This document shows positions 18,601 through 25,625 of a stretch of 54,578 nt of DNA, piece by piece (position 1 is the stretch's first letter; each line of letters begins with the position of its first letter). The stretch is from an uncultured Ideonella sp. Lineage in GTDB: Bacteria > Pseudomonadota > Gammaproteobacteria > Burkholderiales > Burkholderiaceae. The stretch is taken from NCBI GenBank assembly GCA_946479475.1, contig CAMLGG010000003.1, positions 1 to 54,578 on the forward strand, in the 5' to 3' direction. The position numbers and the translations under genes were made by a program. The notes beneath the pieces were generated by a model. The model was not told the origin of the DNA. It saw nothing but the letters and a program-made list of their open reading frames with translations, and did no database searches.

Positions 18601-18797
18601 TGGCGTACGAGGAGCGCAGCTTCGAGGCCTTCCGCGCCTACTACCGCTACCTGCCCAAGGGTGCGCTCACGCTGGAGTACACCGTGCGGCTGAACAACCC
18701 CGGCGACTTCGGACTGCCGCAGACCCGCGTGGAGGCGATGTACGCGCCGGAGATGTTCGGCGAATCGCCCAACGCCCGGCTGGTGGTCAAGCCGTGA
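12672..18797 (+). CDS. Bacterial alpha-2-macroglobulin family protein (YfhM-like), thioester-bearing
   Basis: A 2041-residue periplasmic protein, TTG start with a GGGGGAG site. A signal peptide (about 1-26, ending PARA-YT) lacks a lipobox cysteine. Successive macroglobulin domains follow. The bait-proximal region contains FPTRELFDTLLLWNPRVVLDANG. The thioester motif CLEQ is intact at C1568 within YPWSCLEQQAS, followed by the alpha/alpha toroid and a C-terminal receptor-like domain. Two acidic low-complexity inserts (about 492-510 and 890-905) are unusual. These proteins are thought to trap foreign proteases in the periplasm. Its stop overlaps the pbpC start (GTGA), the classic yfhM-pbpC pair. 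Confidence 0.95.
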   Translation: MIAIHPRAALALALGAFAFATPARAYTVQTFSPQGEVAQIRQVRASFSEPMVRFGDPKLPAPFDLRCPTPGSGRWVDDKTWVFDFKQDVPAGTQCNITLKPGLQALAGSAASGKTRFDFSTGGPSVVRTYPYASDDGSSRIEEEQVFALLLNGPATAESIQRFGHCQSSAVGEKLPLQVIEGTVREEILKAVKLQAQRERVATVRCARPLPPGAKVDVVWAKGIATPSGVPNSADKRLGYTVRPPFTASFTCERENARADCMPIRPLRLEFSSPVPRRLAERIVLVTPSGERLAPQVETGRGEQTEQLLSFWDRGVRRFLLLIGRSKGEARDAEKLRAEEGVSAVQWKTLLPESVALRIELPAELKDDAGRALVNASLFPLTVRTAAAPPLAKFAASPFGVLELHDEPMLPVTVRHVEPDLVVKGANVSAHAGQVRDLKLTEDQQVIAWLAKVRRYHESVLPRTEVESELGIKLPPPPPKQKPARPAKRYGEDEGEGEEGEGGIDESRDVQTRAVSLLASDKSARRLALPPTDAKDQRPFEVIGIPLPDPGLHVVEIESPRLGRSLLDRDAPMYVRTAALVTNLGVHFKWGAVNSGVWVTTLDKAKPVAGAQVQVSDCLGELKWKGVTDAQGFARIEQALPQLNWERCRGEDAGEVGYFVSARQQDPATGKPDMAFVWSTWNQGLEAWRFHLGYGGRYGDEETKAQRLHTVLDRTLLRAGQTVSMKHYAGHELLVGLGLPLAGTLPTQLRIEHEGSGQHFDLPLEWRDGRYAESRFELPKDARLGVYSVSLTGPRGLQVRTGAFRVEEFRLPVMVGRLVPPKGALVSPPELPLNVQVSYGNGGGAAGLEVKVSAQLRPAEGDSAQRALAWPGFRFDPPREPKQAGEQPFLEEDYLDEDDDERSIRPRAGADSKLVADKLAVTLDKNGAGSVKLSGLPAVQKPSELLLQATYADPNGEIQSLTQTLPVWPASVVLGVKTDRWVSVQQKLPTQVLALDTAGKPVAHQAVSLRAVVHKTQSTRRRLVGGFYAYDNERADEDLGEVCRGSTDARGLLICEVSLKEAGDIELIASATDAAGHTARAAAGAWVTRQGELWFGGENDDRMDVIPEQRSYEPGQTARLQVRMPFRSATALVAIERNGILETRTVQLNGRDPTIELPVKAEWGPNVYVSVLAVRGRLREVPWYSFFQWGWKTPGEWWAQWRGDGQVYQAPTAMVDLSKPAFKYGIAEIAVGIAGHRLKVEVGTDKPAYPIRANAQVKIKVSLPNGQPAPAGTEVAVAAVDEALLELMPNDSWDLLSAMVRHRNYDVETSTAQMQIVGKRHFGKKAAPAGGGGGAFPTRELFDTLLLWNPRVVLDANGQATLAVPLNDALTSFRIVAVADVVQGGNASLFGTGQASIRSTQDLQIVSGLPPLVREGDRYRASVTVRNTTAQAMEVDVAAHLASSEGTQALAPQKLRIAANGAEEAAWDVLVPYNAKSVDWTISAEGPAARDRMKLSQKVAEAVPVTVQQATLTQLENKSASMAVAPPQSALRDDKGAMRGGVSVGLKPKLADGLPGVREYFSRYPWSCLEQQASVAIGLRDAERWRGLMDRLPLYLDEDGLAHYFPPRAGANHDGSDTLTAYLLSLSAEAGSEFAIPDEAKSRMEAGLAAFVEGRIKRSFWVPAALRNGDLDVRKLAALEALSRSGKVQPRQLQSLQVLPNQWPTGAVIDWLMLLDRTPGLPERDRHISEAENILRARLNLQGTRMGFSTERDDNWWWLMANGDVNAVRLLLAVNARPGWKDDVPRLVAGALQRQQFGHWSTTPANAWGVLAVEAFSRRFESEPVGGRTTAGFDGGKPQSLDWSAQPLGGTLALGWPLPRIGAASAALSSGDLKVAHEGSGKPWMTVVSKAAVPVVQPFSSGFRITKTVTPLEQKAKGSSSRGDVVRVTLQIDAQADMTWVVVSDPIPAGATLLGSGLGRDSSLEREGERRDDRGWLAYEERSFEAFRAYYRYLPKGALTLEYTVRLNNPGDFGLPQTRVEAMYAPEMFGESPNARLVVKP

Positions 18798-20977
18798 GGA
18801 GCGCGCTGCTGCTCGCCGCCGCGCTGGCGTCCGGGGCCGGTACGGCCTGCGCGGCCGGACTGCCGCGCTACGAGCAGGTGAAGGCGGCGTACAGGCCTTC
18901 CGACAGCGTGCTGCTGGACAGGCACGGCCAGCCCATCCACACCCTGCGCACCGATGCCACCGTGCGCCGGCTCGACTGGGTGCCGCTGGCCGAGGTCTCG
19001 CCCGCGCTGCGCACGGCGCTCGTGCTCTCGGAGGACAAGCGCTTCTACGAGCACAGCGGCGTCGACTGGTCAGCGGTCGGCGCGGCGGCCTTCGGCAACC
19101 TCTGGAACAGCCGCACGCGAGGCGCGTCGACCCTGACCATGCAACTGGCCGGGCTGCTCGATGAAGACGCCGCCAGCCGGGCCGGCGGCCGCAGCTTCGC
19201 CGCCAAGCTGACGCAGGCGAGCAGCGCCTGGCAGCTGGAGCGCCAATGGCGCAAGGACCAGATCCTCGAGGCCTACCTCAACCTCGTGCCCTTCCGCGGC
19301 GAGCTGGTGGGCATAGGCGCGCTTTCGGCGACCCTCTTCGCCAAGCACCCCAGCGGCCTCGATGCGCAGGAGGCGGCGCTCGCCACGGCGCTGCTGCGTG
19401 CGCCCAATGCGCCGGTGGCGGCGGTCGCGCAGCGGGCCTGCGGCGTCCTCAAGGCCCAGCGCCTGGGCTGCGAAGGGGTGGACGGCCTCGCCGCGCTGTC
19501 GTTGGCGCGCAGGACGGCCGCGCGCCTGGACCCGGATGCGCAGATCGCGCCGCACGTCGCTCAACGGCTGCTGCCCGCGGACGCGCGCGCCCGCGTGCCC
19601 AGCACGCTCGATGCGCACCTGCAGCGCACCGCGCGTGACGCGCTGCGCCAGCAACTTGCCGAGCTCAGCGGCCGCCAGGTGGAGGACGGCGCAGTGCTGG
19701 TCCTCGACAACGCCAGCGGCGAGGTGCTGGCCTGGGTCGGATCGAGTGGCGCCGAGTGGTCGCGCGCGCCGCAGGTGGACGGCGTGCTCGCGCGCCGCCA
19801 GGCCGGCAGCATGCTCAAGCCTTTCCTCTACGAGCTGGCGATCGAGCAGCGCTGGCTGACGGCCGCCTCGCTGCTCGACGATTCGCCCCTGGGCCTGGAG
19901 ACGATGGGGGGCTTGTACGTCCCCGAGAACTACGACCACGGCTTCAAGGGCCCGGTGTCCGTGCGGACAGCGCTGGCGAGCTCGCTCAACGTGCCCGCGG
20001 TGCGCACGCTCGTGGCCGTGTCGCCCGAGGCGTTCCACCAGCGGCTCCAGGCGCTGGGGCTGGAGCTGCGTGCCAGCGGTGGCACCTACGGCTACAGCCT
20101 CGCGCTGGGCTCCGCCGAGGTGACGCTTGCGGCTCTGACCAACGCCTACCGCGCGCTGGCCAACGGCGGCCGCGCCGGCCCGTGGCGGCTGCAACCCGGC
20201 AAGGGTTCCGCCACGCCGGTGATGGAGACGGCCGCCAGCTTCATCGTGGCCGACATCCTTTCCGACCGCGAGGCCCGGGCGCTGACCTTCGGCCTCGACA
20301 ACGCCCTGGCCGCGCGCCGCTGGGCCGCGGTCAAGACCGGCACCAGCAAGGACATGCGCGACAACTGGTGCATCGGCTTCACCCGCCGCTACACCGTGGG
20401 CGTGTGGATGGGCAACGCGAGCGGCCAGCCGATGGCCGATGTCTCGGGCACCAGCGGCGCCGCGCCGGTGTGGCGTGCAGTGGTCGACGAACTGATGCTC
20501 GGCGAACAGGGGCCCGCAGGAGCGGCCCCGCCCGCGCCCGTGGGCCTGGTGCGCCAGGCGGTTCGCTACGAGCCGGCCCTGGAGCCCGCGCGCAGCGAAT
20601 GGTTCCTGGCCGGCACGCAGCAATCGCGAATCGTCCGCGCCCCGGCGGCTCCGCCGGCCCGGCTCATTGCCGCGCCGCTGGACCGCACCGTGCTCGCGCT
20701 CGACCCGGACATTCCGCCCTCGGCCCAGCGCCTGCGCATCGCCGCGGCCCGGCCGCTTCCGGCCGCCTGGCGCTGGCGCCTCGACGGCCGCGTGCTCGGC
20801 AGCGCCACGCCCCGGCACGTCCTGCCCTGGCCGGGCGCGCATCGGATCGAGCTGCTCGACGGCGCCGGCGCGGTGCGGGAGGCGGTGGCTTTCGAAGTCC
20901 GGGGAGCCGCGGCGCTTCAGGCCGACAGCAGGCCGACCCACGCGCGCGCTTCGCCCATCGTCGCGAAGACGCGGTAG
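18794..20977 (+). CDS. pbpC: Penicillin-binding protein 1C (bifunctional peptidoglycan glycosyltransferase/transpeptidase)
   Basis: A 727-residue class A PBP, GTG start overlapping the macroglobulin stop. The glycosyltransferase has LSEDKRFYEHSGVD with catalytic E80 and the GASTLTMQLAG motif. The transpeptidase has S339-M-L-K (AGSMLKPF), the SLN triad motif in ASSLNVPAV, and K514-TG in VKTGTSKD. A C-terminal PbpC-type beta domain (BiPBP_C, about 640-715) is present. It is anchored by its N-terminal hydrophobic segment and acts in the periplasm. Pairing with alpha-2-macroglobulin suggests repair of wall breached by attackers. The last 61 bases overlap the convergent gene at 20917-21336. Confidence 0.95.
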   Translation: MRSALLLAAALASGAGTACAAGLPRYEQVKAAYRPSDSVLLDRHGQPIHTLRTDATVRRLDWVPLAEVSPALRTALVLSEDKRFYEHSGVDWSAVGAAAFGNLWNSRTRGASTLTMQLAGLLDEDAASRAGGRSFAAKLTQASSAWQLERQWRKDQILEAYLNLVPFRGELVGIGALSATLFAKHPSGLDAQEAALATALLRAPNAPVAAVAQRACGVLKAQRLGCEGVDGLAALSLARRTAARLDPDAQIAPHVAQRLLPADARARVPSTLDAHLQRTARDALRQQLAELSGRQVEDGAVLVLDNASGEVLAWVGSSGAEWSRAPQVDGVLARRQAGSMLKPFLYELAIEQRWLTAASLLDDSPLGLETMGGLYVPENYDHGFKGPVSVRTALASSLNVPAVRTLVAVSPEAFHQRLQALGLELRASGGTYGYSLALGSAEVTLAALTNAYRALANGGRAGPWRLQPGKGSATPVMETAASFIVADILSDREARALTFGLDNALAARRWAAVKTGTSKDMRDNWCIGFTRRYTVGVWMGNASGQPMADVSGTSGAAPVWRAVVDELMLGEQGPAGAAPPAPVGLVRQAVRYEPALEPARSEWFLAGTQQSRIVRAPAAPPARLIAAPLDRTVLALDPDIPPSAQRLRIAAARPLPAAWRWRLDGRVLGSATPRHVLPWPGAHRIELLDGAGAVREAVAFEVRGAAALQADSRPTHARASPIVAKTR

Positions 20978-21336
20978 GGCACGGCGGTGTAGCCCAGGCG
21001 AATGAAGTCGTCGATCGCCGCCACGATGTCGGGCCGGACGGCGACCGCCGCGATCACGATCCTGGGGTTCGTCAGGAGCGGTCCGATGTGCAGCGCGGCG
21101 ATCTCGGCCGTGGCCTCCGGCGTGACCTCGTAGGCCTGCACCGTCAGGTAGTCGGTGATCGCCCAGCGGATCTCATCGAAGCGCGGGTCGCCGCAGATCC
21201 GCTCGTGCGACTCCTTGCGCTCGGCGATGCTGACGTTGCCGAAGTACGTCCGGCAGACGCCTTGAGGTTCCCAGTCGAGTCGGTACGGCAAGGTCGACTC
21301 CGCGGCATGTCGGGCGAGGATAGATCGTCGCCGCAT
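20917..21336 (-). CDS. Conserved hypothetical protein, STAS/SpoIIAA-like fold suspected
   Basis: A 139-residue protein of unknown function. After a variable N-terminus the sequence YRLDWEPQGVCRTYFGNVSI, ERKESHERICGDPRFDEIRW, ITDYLTVQAYEVTPEATAEI and then PRIVIAAVAVRPDIVAAIDDF follows a strand-helix alternation resembling STAS-like proteins found in Burkholderiales. There are no catalytic motifs. ATG at 21336 is used; a TTG at LPYRLDW would remove 15 or so residues that look unconserved. The 3' end overlaps the pbpC coding region by 61 bases in convergent orientation. Confidence 0.7.
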   Translation of the reverse strand: MRRRSILARHAAESTLPYRLDWEPQGVCRTYFGNVSIAERKESHERICGDPRFDEIRWAITDYLTVQAYEVTPEATAEIAALHIGPLLTNPRIVIAAVAVRPDIVAAIDDFIRLGYTAVPYRVFATMGEARAWVGLLSA

Positions 21337-21361
21337 GCTTCACAAGGCCGGCCGGCAGGCT

Positions 21362-22384
21362 TCAGTTCCGCGGATCGGCGCGCAGGACCAGCTGGCGCCC
21401 GTCGTCGAGCGCGACACGGATGGCAAGCTGCCCGCGCTCGTTGACCGAGACCGGATTGAGGGCGAAGTCGACGACGGCCGCGCCGAACAAGGTGTCGCCC
21501 AGGCCGAAGAGCCTGTGCCGAAGAGGATCCCCGCCGGTGTGGATGCCGAGGCGGCCGCCCACGGGCGTGCCGTAGAAGACCACCGGTCCGGCGTTGTTGA
21601 GCAGCACGCCGCGAAAGCTCTCGAAACCTGCGTGGGCATCGATGAGGCAATCCAGGCCGCTCGAAGTCGCTGCGAAGATCCCTGCCAGGCCCGACCGATG
21701 CCTGCCGGCGAAGGCCACCATGCCGTGGTCGTTCACGCTCGGAAAGCGGCCGATCTCGGCCAGGGCCTCGCCTGTCGTCGCGATGGCCCGGGTGTGTCCC
21801 TCGTGGTGCATGAAGATGCCTTGTCGGCCGTCGTGCAGGTCGGCGCGGAAGTACAGGCGCCCATGGGCGTCGACCACCGGCAGGCCTTCGAATCCGCTGT
21901 AGCCCTGGCCGGCGGGCACGAGGTCGATGGAGCCGGCGCTGCGCCGCAGGCACGCACAGGCGCGTCCATCCGCCAGCACGGCGCGGAAGGCGACGTCGCC
22001 GCCTTCGTTGATGGTGGGGCCCAGCGGTGCGATCCCGGTGAATCCTTCCTGCCGGCCGACCTGCGCCGGACTGCCACCGGTGTAGATCAGCAGCGCGTCT
22101 TCTCCGTTTCTCAACGTGGCGTAGACGGCGAGCGCGCCGGACCGGTTGATGTCCGGGTGGCTGGAGAACCGTTGCGCAAGACAGTGGGCGGAGCTGGTCA
22201 CGGCGATGTCGGTGACCGACGCGCCGTCGCTCGTGAACACCCCGCTGTGGCCTCCCTCCAGCGTGGCCTGGAACGCGACGATGCCCTTGTCGTTGATCGA
22301 GGGCACGTAAGGCGCGAAGCCGGTGAAGCGGCCGCCGTTCGAGGCGGTCGTCGTCAGCGTGTAGGGCCGTCCTTGCACCGTCAT
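21362..22384 (-). CDS. Beta-repeat protein of unknown function (NHL/choice-of-anchor-like repeats)
   Basis: A 340-residue protein built of about seven blades. Each blade has a variant of INDKGIVAFQATLEGGHSGVF: INEGGDVAFRAVLADG, VDAHGRLYFRADLHDG, VNDHGMVAFAGRHRSG, LNNAGPVVFYGTPVGG and VNERGQLAIRVALDDG. The pattern predicts a beta-propeller or solenoid. Unlike typical exported relatives it has no signal peptide, because its ATG (22384) overlaps the metallopeptidase stop (ATGA) and the repeats start at once. It would therefore be cytosolic unless an unseen start exists. Function unknown. It is the last gene of the leftward run from 27722. Confidence 0.75.
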   Translation of the reverse strand: MTVQGRPYTLTTTASNGGRFTGFAPYVPSINDKGIVAFQATLEGGHSGVFTSDGASVTDIAVTSSAHCLAQRFSSHPDINRSGALAVYATLRNGEDALLIYTGGSPAQVGRQEGFTGIAPLGPTINEGGDVAFRAVLADGRACACLRRSAGSIDLVPAGQGYSGFEGLPVVDAHGRLYFRADLHDGRQGIFMHHEGHTRAIATTGEALAEIGRFPSVNDHGMVAFAGRHRSGLAGIFAATSSGLDCLIDAHAGFESFRGVLLNNAGPVVFYGTPVGGRLGIHTGGDPLRHRLFGLGDTLFGAAVVDFALNPVSVNERGQLAIRVALDDGRQLVLRADPRN

Positions 22385-22890
22385 TGCCTTGCGCAGGCCG
22401 CTTCTTGCGCGGTCAGCCACAACCGCAGGTCGAACTCGAGCTGGTGGTACTGCGGCTCCATGTGCGTGCACAGCGCGTAGAAGGCCTTGTCGTGCGCCTG
22501 CACCTTCAGGTGCGCGAGCTCGTGCACCACGATGGTCCTAAGGAACTCCGGCGGCGAAACCCTGAACAGCCCGGCGATGCGGATCTCGCGCTTGGCCTTC
22601 AGCTGGCCGCCCTGGACGCGCGAGATCTGGGTGTGGGTGCCCAGCGCGTTGTGAAGCAGGTGCAGGCGGTTGTCGTAGACGACCTTGGCGAGCGGCCCGG
22701 CGTTGCGCATGAAGCGGCTCTTGAGCGCCGACACATACTCGTAGAGCGCACCGTCGGTGCGCACGTCGTGCGTGTCGGGGTAGCGCGCCTGGATGTGCGC
22801 GGCCAGGCGGTCCTCGCTGACGAGGCGCTGGACCTGGGCGATCAGTTCGGGCGGGTAGCCGGCGAGGTAGGGCAGCCGGGGAGGGGTCAT
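22381..22890 (-). CDS. YgjP-like/M48-type zinc metallopeptidase
   Basis: A 169-residue protein with the HExxH zinc motif in IVVHELAHLKVQAHDKAFY and a downstream THMEPQY segment, as in the YgjP (DUF45, WLM-related) family. It is cytosolic, with no signal peptide. Such proteins are small soluble metallopeptidases of poorly known substrate. ATG at 22890 follows a GGGGAGG stretch. It overlaps the start of the beta-repeat protein (ATGA), so the two are probably made together. Confidence 0.88.
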   Translation of the reverse strand: MTPPRLPYLAGYPPELIAQVQRLVSEDRLAAHIQARYPDTHDVRTDGALYEYVSALKSRFMRNAGPLAKVVYDNRLHLLHNALGTHTQISRVQGGQLKAKREIRIAGLFRVSPPEFLRTIVVHELAHLKVQAHDKAFYALCTHMEPQYHQLEFDLRLWLTAQEAACARQ

Positions 22891-22934
22891 CGCCGCATTG
22901 TGGGCGAGGGCGCGACGGAGCCTGGCGATCGCGC

Positions 22935-23900
22935 TCAGCCTGCGGCGCCGGAGGAGGGCCGCAGCGTCCACCGGCGGCGCTGGGCCAGGCGCGCCAGCGC
23001 GATCGTGCCGGCCATGGTCGCGATGGCGGCCCAGGCGTAGGGCCACAGCATCGGCAGGCCGAGCAGGATGAGGCCGTCGTTGCCGCCGGGGATGAGCAGG
23101 CTGCCCCAGCCCATCAGCAGGCCGCCGGCGAAGCACCGCAGCAAGGCGGCTGTGCCCGGCCGCCGGGCCTTCCACAGGCCCGCGCGCCAGCCGCCGAGAA
23201 GGGCGCCCGCCAGCAGGCCGCCGAACAAGGCCAGTCGTGCCCCGCGGGCGCCCAGCATGCCCCGCGCGGCTTCGGCCAGCACGTCGGTGTAGGCCCAGGC
23301 CCCTTCGAGCATCAGCAGCGCCAGGAAGGCCAGGCCGATGGTCACGGTGGCCACGTGCGGGGTCCACCAGCCCGAGCCGGTCGCACGCCGGTCGCGCCTC
23401 CAGGGCGTGCTCGCCCGCCAGAGCGCGAAGCCCGCGAAGACCAGTCCGGCCGCGGCCGGCAAGGCCCACAACGCCGAGCCGGCCTGCAGCGGCTGGCGCC
23501 GGGCATCCGCGAAGAGCCAGGCCTGGCCCAGGCAGCCGGCATAGAAGCCCAGCGGCGTCATCAGGTAGGCCCATTCGCCGTTGCCCAGGCGCGCGATCGC
23601 GCCGAACACGCACGCCTGGTTGACCGACGCGCCCAGGCCCAGCAGGGCCGCCCCCAGCAGCGTCCAGCCATCGAGGGCGTAGGGCGCGGGCAGGATGGGC
23701 GGTGCCAGGGGCAGCGCCCGCCAGACGAGCAGGCCGCCGCCAACCCACAGCGCGGCTTCGAGCAGGGCCGCCAGCCGCGTGGCGCGATGCTGGTCGACCA
23801 GCTCGTGCACGGCCGCGACCGTGCAGGTGGCGCCCCGCTGGATCGCCACGCCCATCCACACGGCGCAGGCGAGGGCGGCGGCGAAGAGCCAGGGATTCAC
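22935..23900 (-). CDS. YeeE/YedE-family (DUF395) membrane transporter
   Basis: A 321-residue polytopic membrane protein with about nine hydrophobic segments. Family motifs present are IQRGATCTVAAVHEL near the N-terminus, LGLGASVNQACVFGAIARLGNGEWAYL in the middle, and GGLLMGWGSLLIPGGNDGLIL near the C-terminus. YeeE relatives carry thiosulfate or related sulfur compounds through conserved cysteines, and cysteines are present here in each motif. The GTG start overlaps the patatin stop (GTGA). Transport of a reduced sulfur species is the family expectation, not shown here. Confidence 0.88.
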   Translation of the reverse strand: MNPWLFAAALACAVWMGVAIQRGATCTVAAVHELVDQHRATRLAALLEAALWVGGGLLVWRALPLAPPILPAPYALDGWTLLGAALLGLGASVNQACVFGAIARLGNGEWAYLMTPLGFYAGCLGQAWLFADARRQPLQAGSALWALPAAAGLVFAGFALWRASTPWRRDRRATGSGWWTPHVATVTIGLAFLALLMLEGAWAYTDVLAEAARGMLGARGARLALFGGLLAGALLGGWRAGLWKARRPGTAALLRCFAGGLLMGWGSLLIPGGNDGLILLGLPMLWPYAWAAIATMAGTIALARLAQRRRWTLRPSSGAAG

Positions 23901-25027
23901 GCCGGCTCCAGGCTGTCCAGCCCGTGCTCGATGACGCCCTCGATCGGATCGACCGGCGCGCGCCAGGGCGAGCGCTCGATCATGCGCCGCGCATCGGCCA
24001 GGCCGGCCGAGCGGCGGGCGTGGACGCCGGCGGCCGAGAAGTCGATGTCCTTCATGTGGTCCTCGCCCTCCAGCCGCGGCGCCAGCAGGTGCGCCACGTG
24101 CATGGTGGTGCCGCAGCCCCAGGCGGCCAGGTCCGCGGCCTCCTTCTGCAGCGAGGCGGGCAGCTGCCGGTGCAGCTCGCGGATGACGTGCCGCAGCCGG
24201 TGGATCTGCTTCTGGCGCGCGATGTGGCTGTCGGCCCGGCTGGCGTACTGGATGTCCTTCTGCCGGCCCATCACCTGCCAGATCGATTCGGGCAGCGGCG
24301 CGGTCTGGTGCCAAACGTTGACGGCGAAGATCAGCGAGTCGCGCCGCGGGTTGTCGTCCAGCACGGCCTCGATGGGCGTGTTCGAGTACAGGCCGCCATC
24401 CCAGTAGGCCTCGCCGTCGATGCGCACGGCGGGGAAGGCCGGAGGCAGCGCGCCCGAGGCCATCACGTGGTCGAGGCAGACCTCCTCCTGCCGGGTGTCG
24501 AAGTAGCGCATGTGGCCGCTGCAGACGTTGACCGCGCCCACGGTGAGGCGCATGCCGCCATGCTGCAGCTGCTCGAAGTCGACCAGCTCGCCGAGCGTGC
24601 GCCGCAGCGGCCCGGTGTGGTACCAGGCGGCGCTTTCCACGCCGAGCGCCGCCTGCACGCCGCGCAGTGCGCCCAGGTTGGGCTCGAAGAACGCGGGGAT
24701 GCCGCGCATGACGGTCGTCATGTTGGCCACCCAGTTGCCCATGCCCAGCCAGTCGAGCGGGCCGGGCAGCGAGTTCTGCAGCTCGACGTGGCGCCAGAAC
24801 TCCTCCAGCCGCTGCAGGCGCCGCTCGGGCGGGTTGCCGGCGATCAGTGCCGCGTTGATCGCGCCGATGGAAGTGCCGATGACCCAGTCGGGCTCTATGC
24901 CGGCCTCGTGCAAGGCCTGGTAGACGCCGACCTGGTAGGCGCCCAGGGCGCCGCCGCCCTGGAGCACCAGCACGACCTGTCCGGGCAGGCCGTGGGGATC
25001 GGTGGAAGTTCGCGGGCGGCGGGGCAT
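23897..25027 (-). CDS. Patatin-like phospholipase with DUF3734-type C-terminus
   Basis: A 376-residue acyl hydrolase. The oxyanion hole is LQGGGALGAYQ, the nucleophilic serine is in IGTSIGAINAALI (G-x-S-x-G), and the dyad aspartate is in YWDGGLYSNTP. The C-terminal helical part (about 290-350, with KDIDFSAAGVHARRSAG) matches the patatin group often found next to 3-hydroxybutyrate dehydrogenase in PHB-producing proteobacteria. No signal peptide is visible. An AGGAG site precedes the start. A role in lipid or polyhydroxybutyrate turnover is inferred from the neighbouring dehydrogenase. Confidence 0.9.
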   Translation of the reverse strand: MPRRPRTSTDPHGLPGQVVLVLQGGGALGAYQVGVYQALHEAGIEPDWVIGTSIGAINAALIAGNPPERRLQRLEEFWRHVELQNSLPGPLDWLGMGNWVANMTTVMRGIPAFFEPNLGALRGVQAALGVESAAWYHTGPLRRTLGELVDFEQLQHGGMRLTVGAVNVCSGHMRYFDTRQEEVCLDHVMASGALPPAFPAVRIDGEAYWDGGLYSNTPIEAVLDDNPRRDSLIFAVNVWHQTAPLPESIWQVMGRQKDIQYASRADSHIARQKQIHRLRHVIRELHRQLPASLQKEAADLAAWGCGTTMHVAHLLAPRLEGEDHMKDIDFSAAGVHARRSAGLADARRMIERSPWRAPVDPIEGVIEHGLDSLEPA

Positions 25028-25079
25028 GGCGGCGGCTCCTCGGGGCGGATGAAGTGGGTCGTGCGGGGCGGCTTGGGGC

Positions 25080-25586
25080 TTACATGTGCTCCATCATCGT
25101 GGCGGGCTTGCCGTCGTTGACGATGTCGGCGATGGTCAGCTCCACCGGGGCCGCCGTGCTGTTCTTCCACCAGTGCTTCGTGCCGAGGAACTCGCGCGAG
25201 ATGTCCCCGGCCTTGTGCAGGATGGGCACGGCGCACTTGCTGGAGTGCTCGTGGATCTCGCCGCTGTTGACCATGATCAGGGCGGGCCGGTCCTCGTGGC
25301 TGTGGAAGGGCACCACGCCGCCGGGTTCGATCGTCATGTGGCGCAGGCGCAGGCGGCGGCTGTCGAGGTGGACGTTCTCGCGCGCCAGGTCGATCGAGGA
25401 CAGCTCGGTATCGACCACGCCCGCCGGCATGGTGGCCGCGCCGGCCAGCGCGTTGGGCCTCAGCTGGTCGGGCGGGCATTCGCCGGCATTGGCGACGTTC
25501 GAGGCATAGCCGGCGGCGAAGGCCGCCAGGGCCGCGACGATGCGGGCGAAGCGGGACGAACGGGTGCGGATGACGGACTTGTTCAT
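25080..25586 (-). CDS. Exported cupin-domain protein
   Basis: A 168-residue protein with a signal peptide (about 1-35, ending NVANA-GE). The single cupin barrel has MTIEPGGVVPFHSHEDRPALIMVNSGEIHEH, in which the two histidines and glutamate could bind a metal, and a second motif VPILHKAGDISREFLGTKHWWKNSTAAPVEL. Substrate unknown. A long AAGGAGCCCTCC site precedes the start. It lies between the 3-hydroxybutyrate dehydrogenase and the patatin in the same operon. Confidence 0.87.
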   Translation of the reverse strand: MNKSVIRTRSSRFARIVAALAAFAAGYASNVANAGECPPDQLRPNALAGAATMPAGVVDTELSSIDLARENVHLDSRRLRLRHMTIEPGGVVPFHSHEDRPALIMVNSGEIHEHSSKCAVPILHKAGDISREFLGTKHWWKNSTAAPVELTIADIVNDGKPATMMEHM

Positions 25587-25625
25587 GATGGAGGGCTCCT
25601 TGTCTTGAGGTCGGGGATGAAGAGA

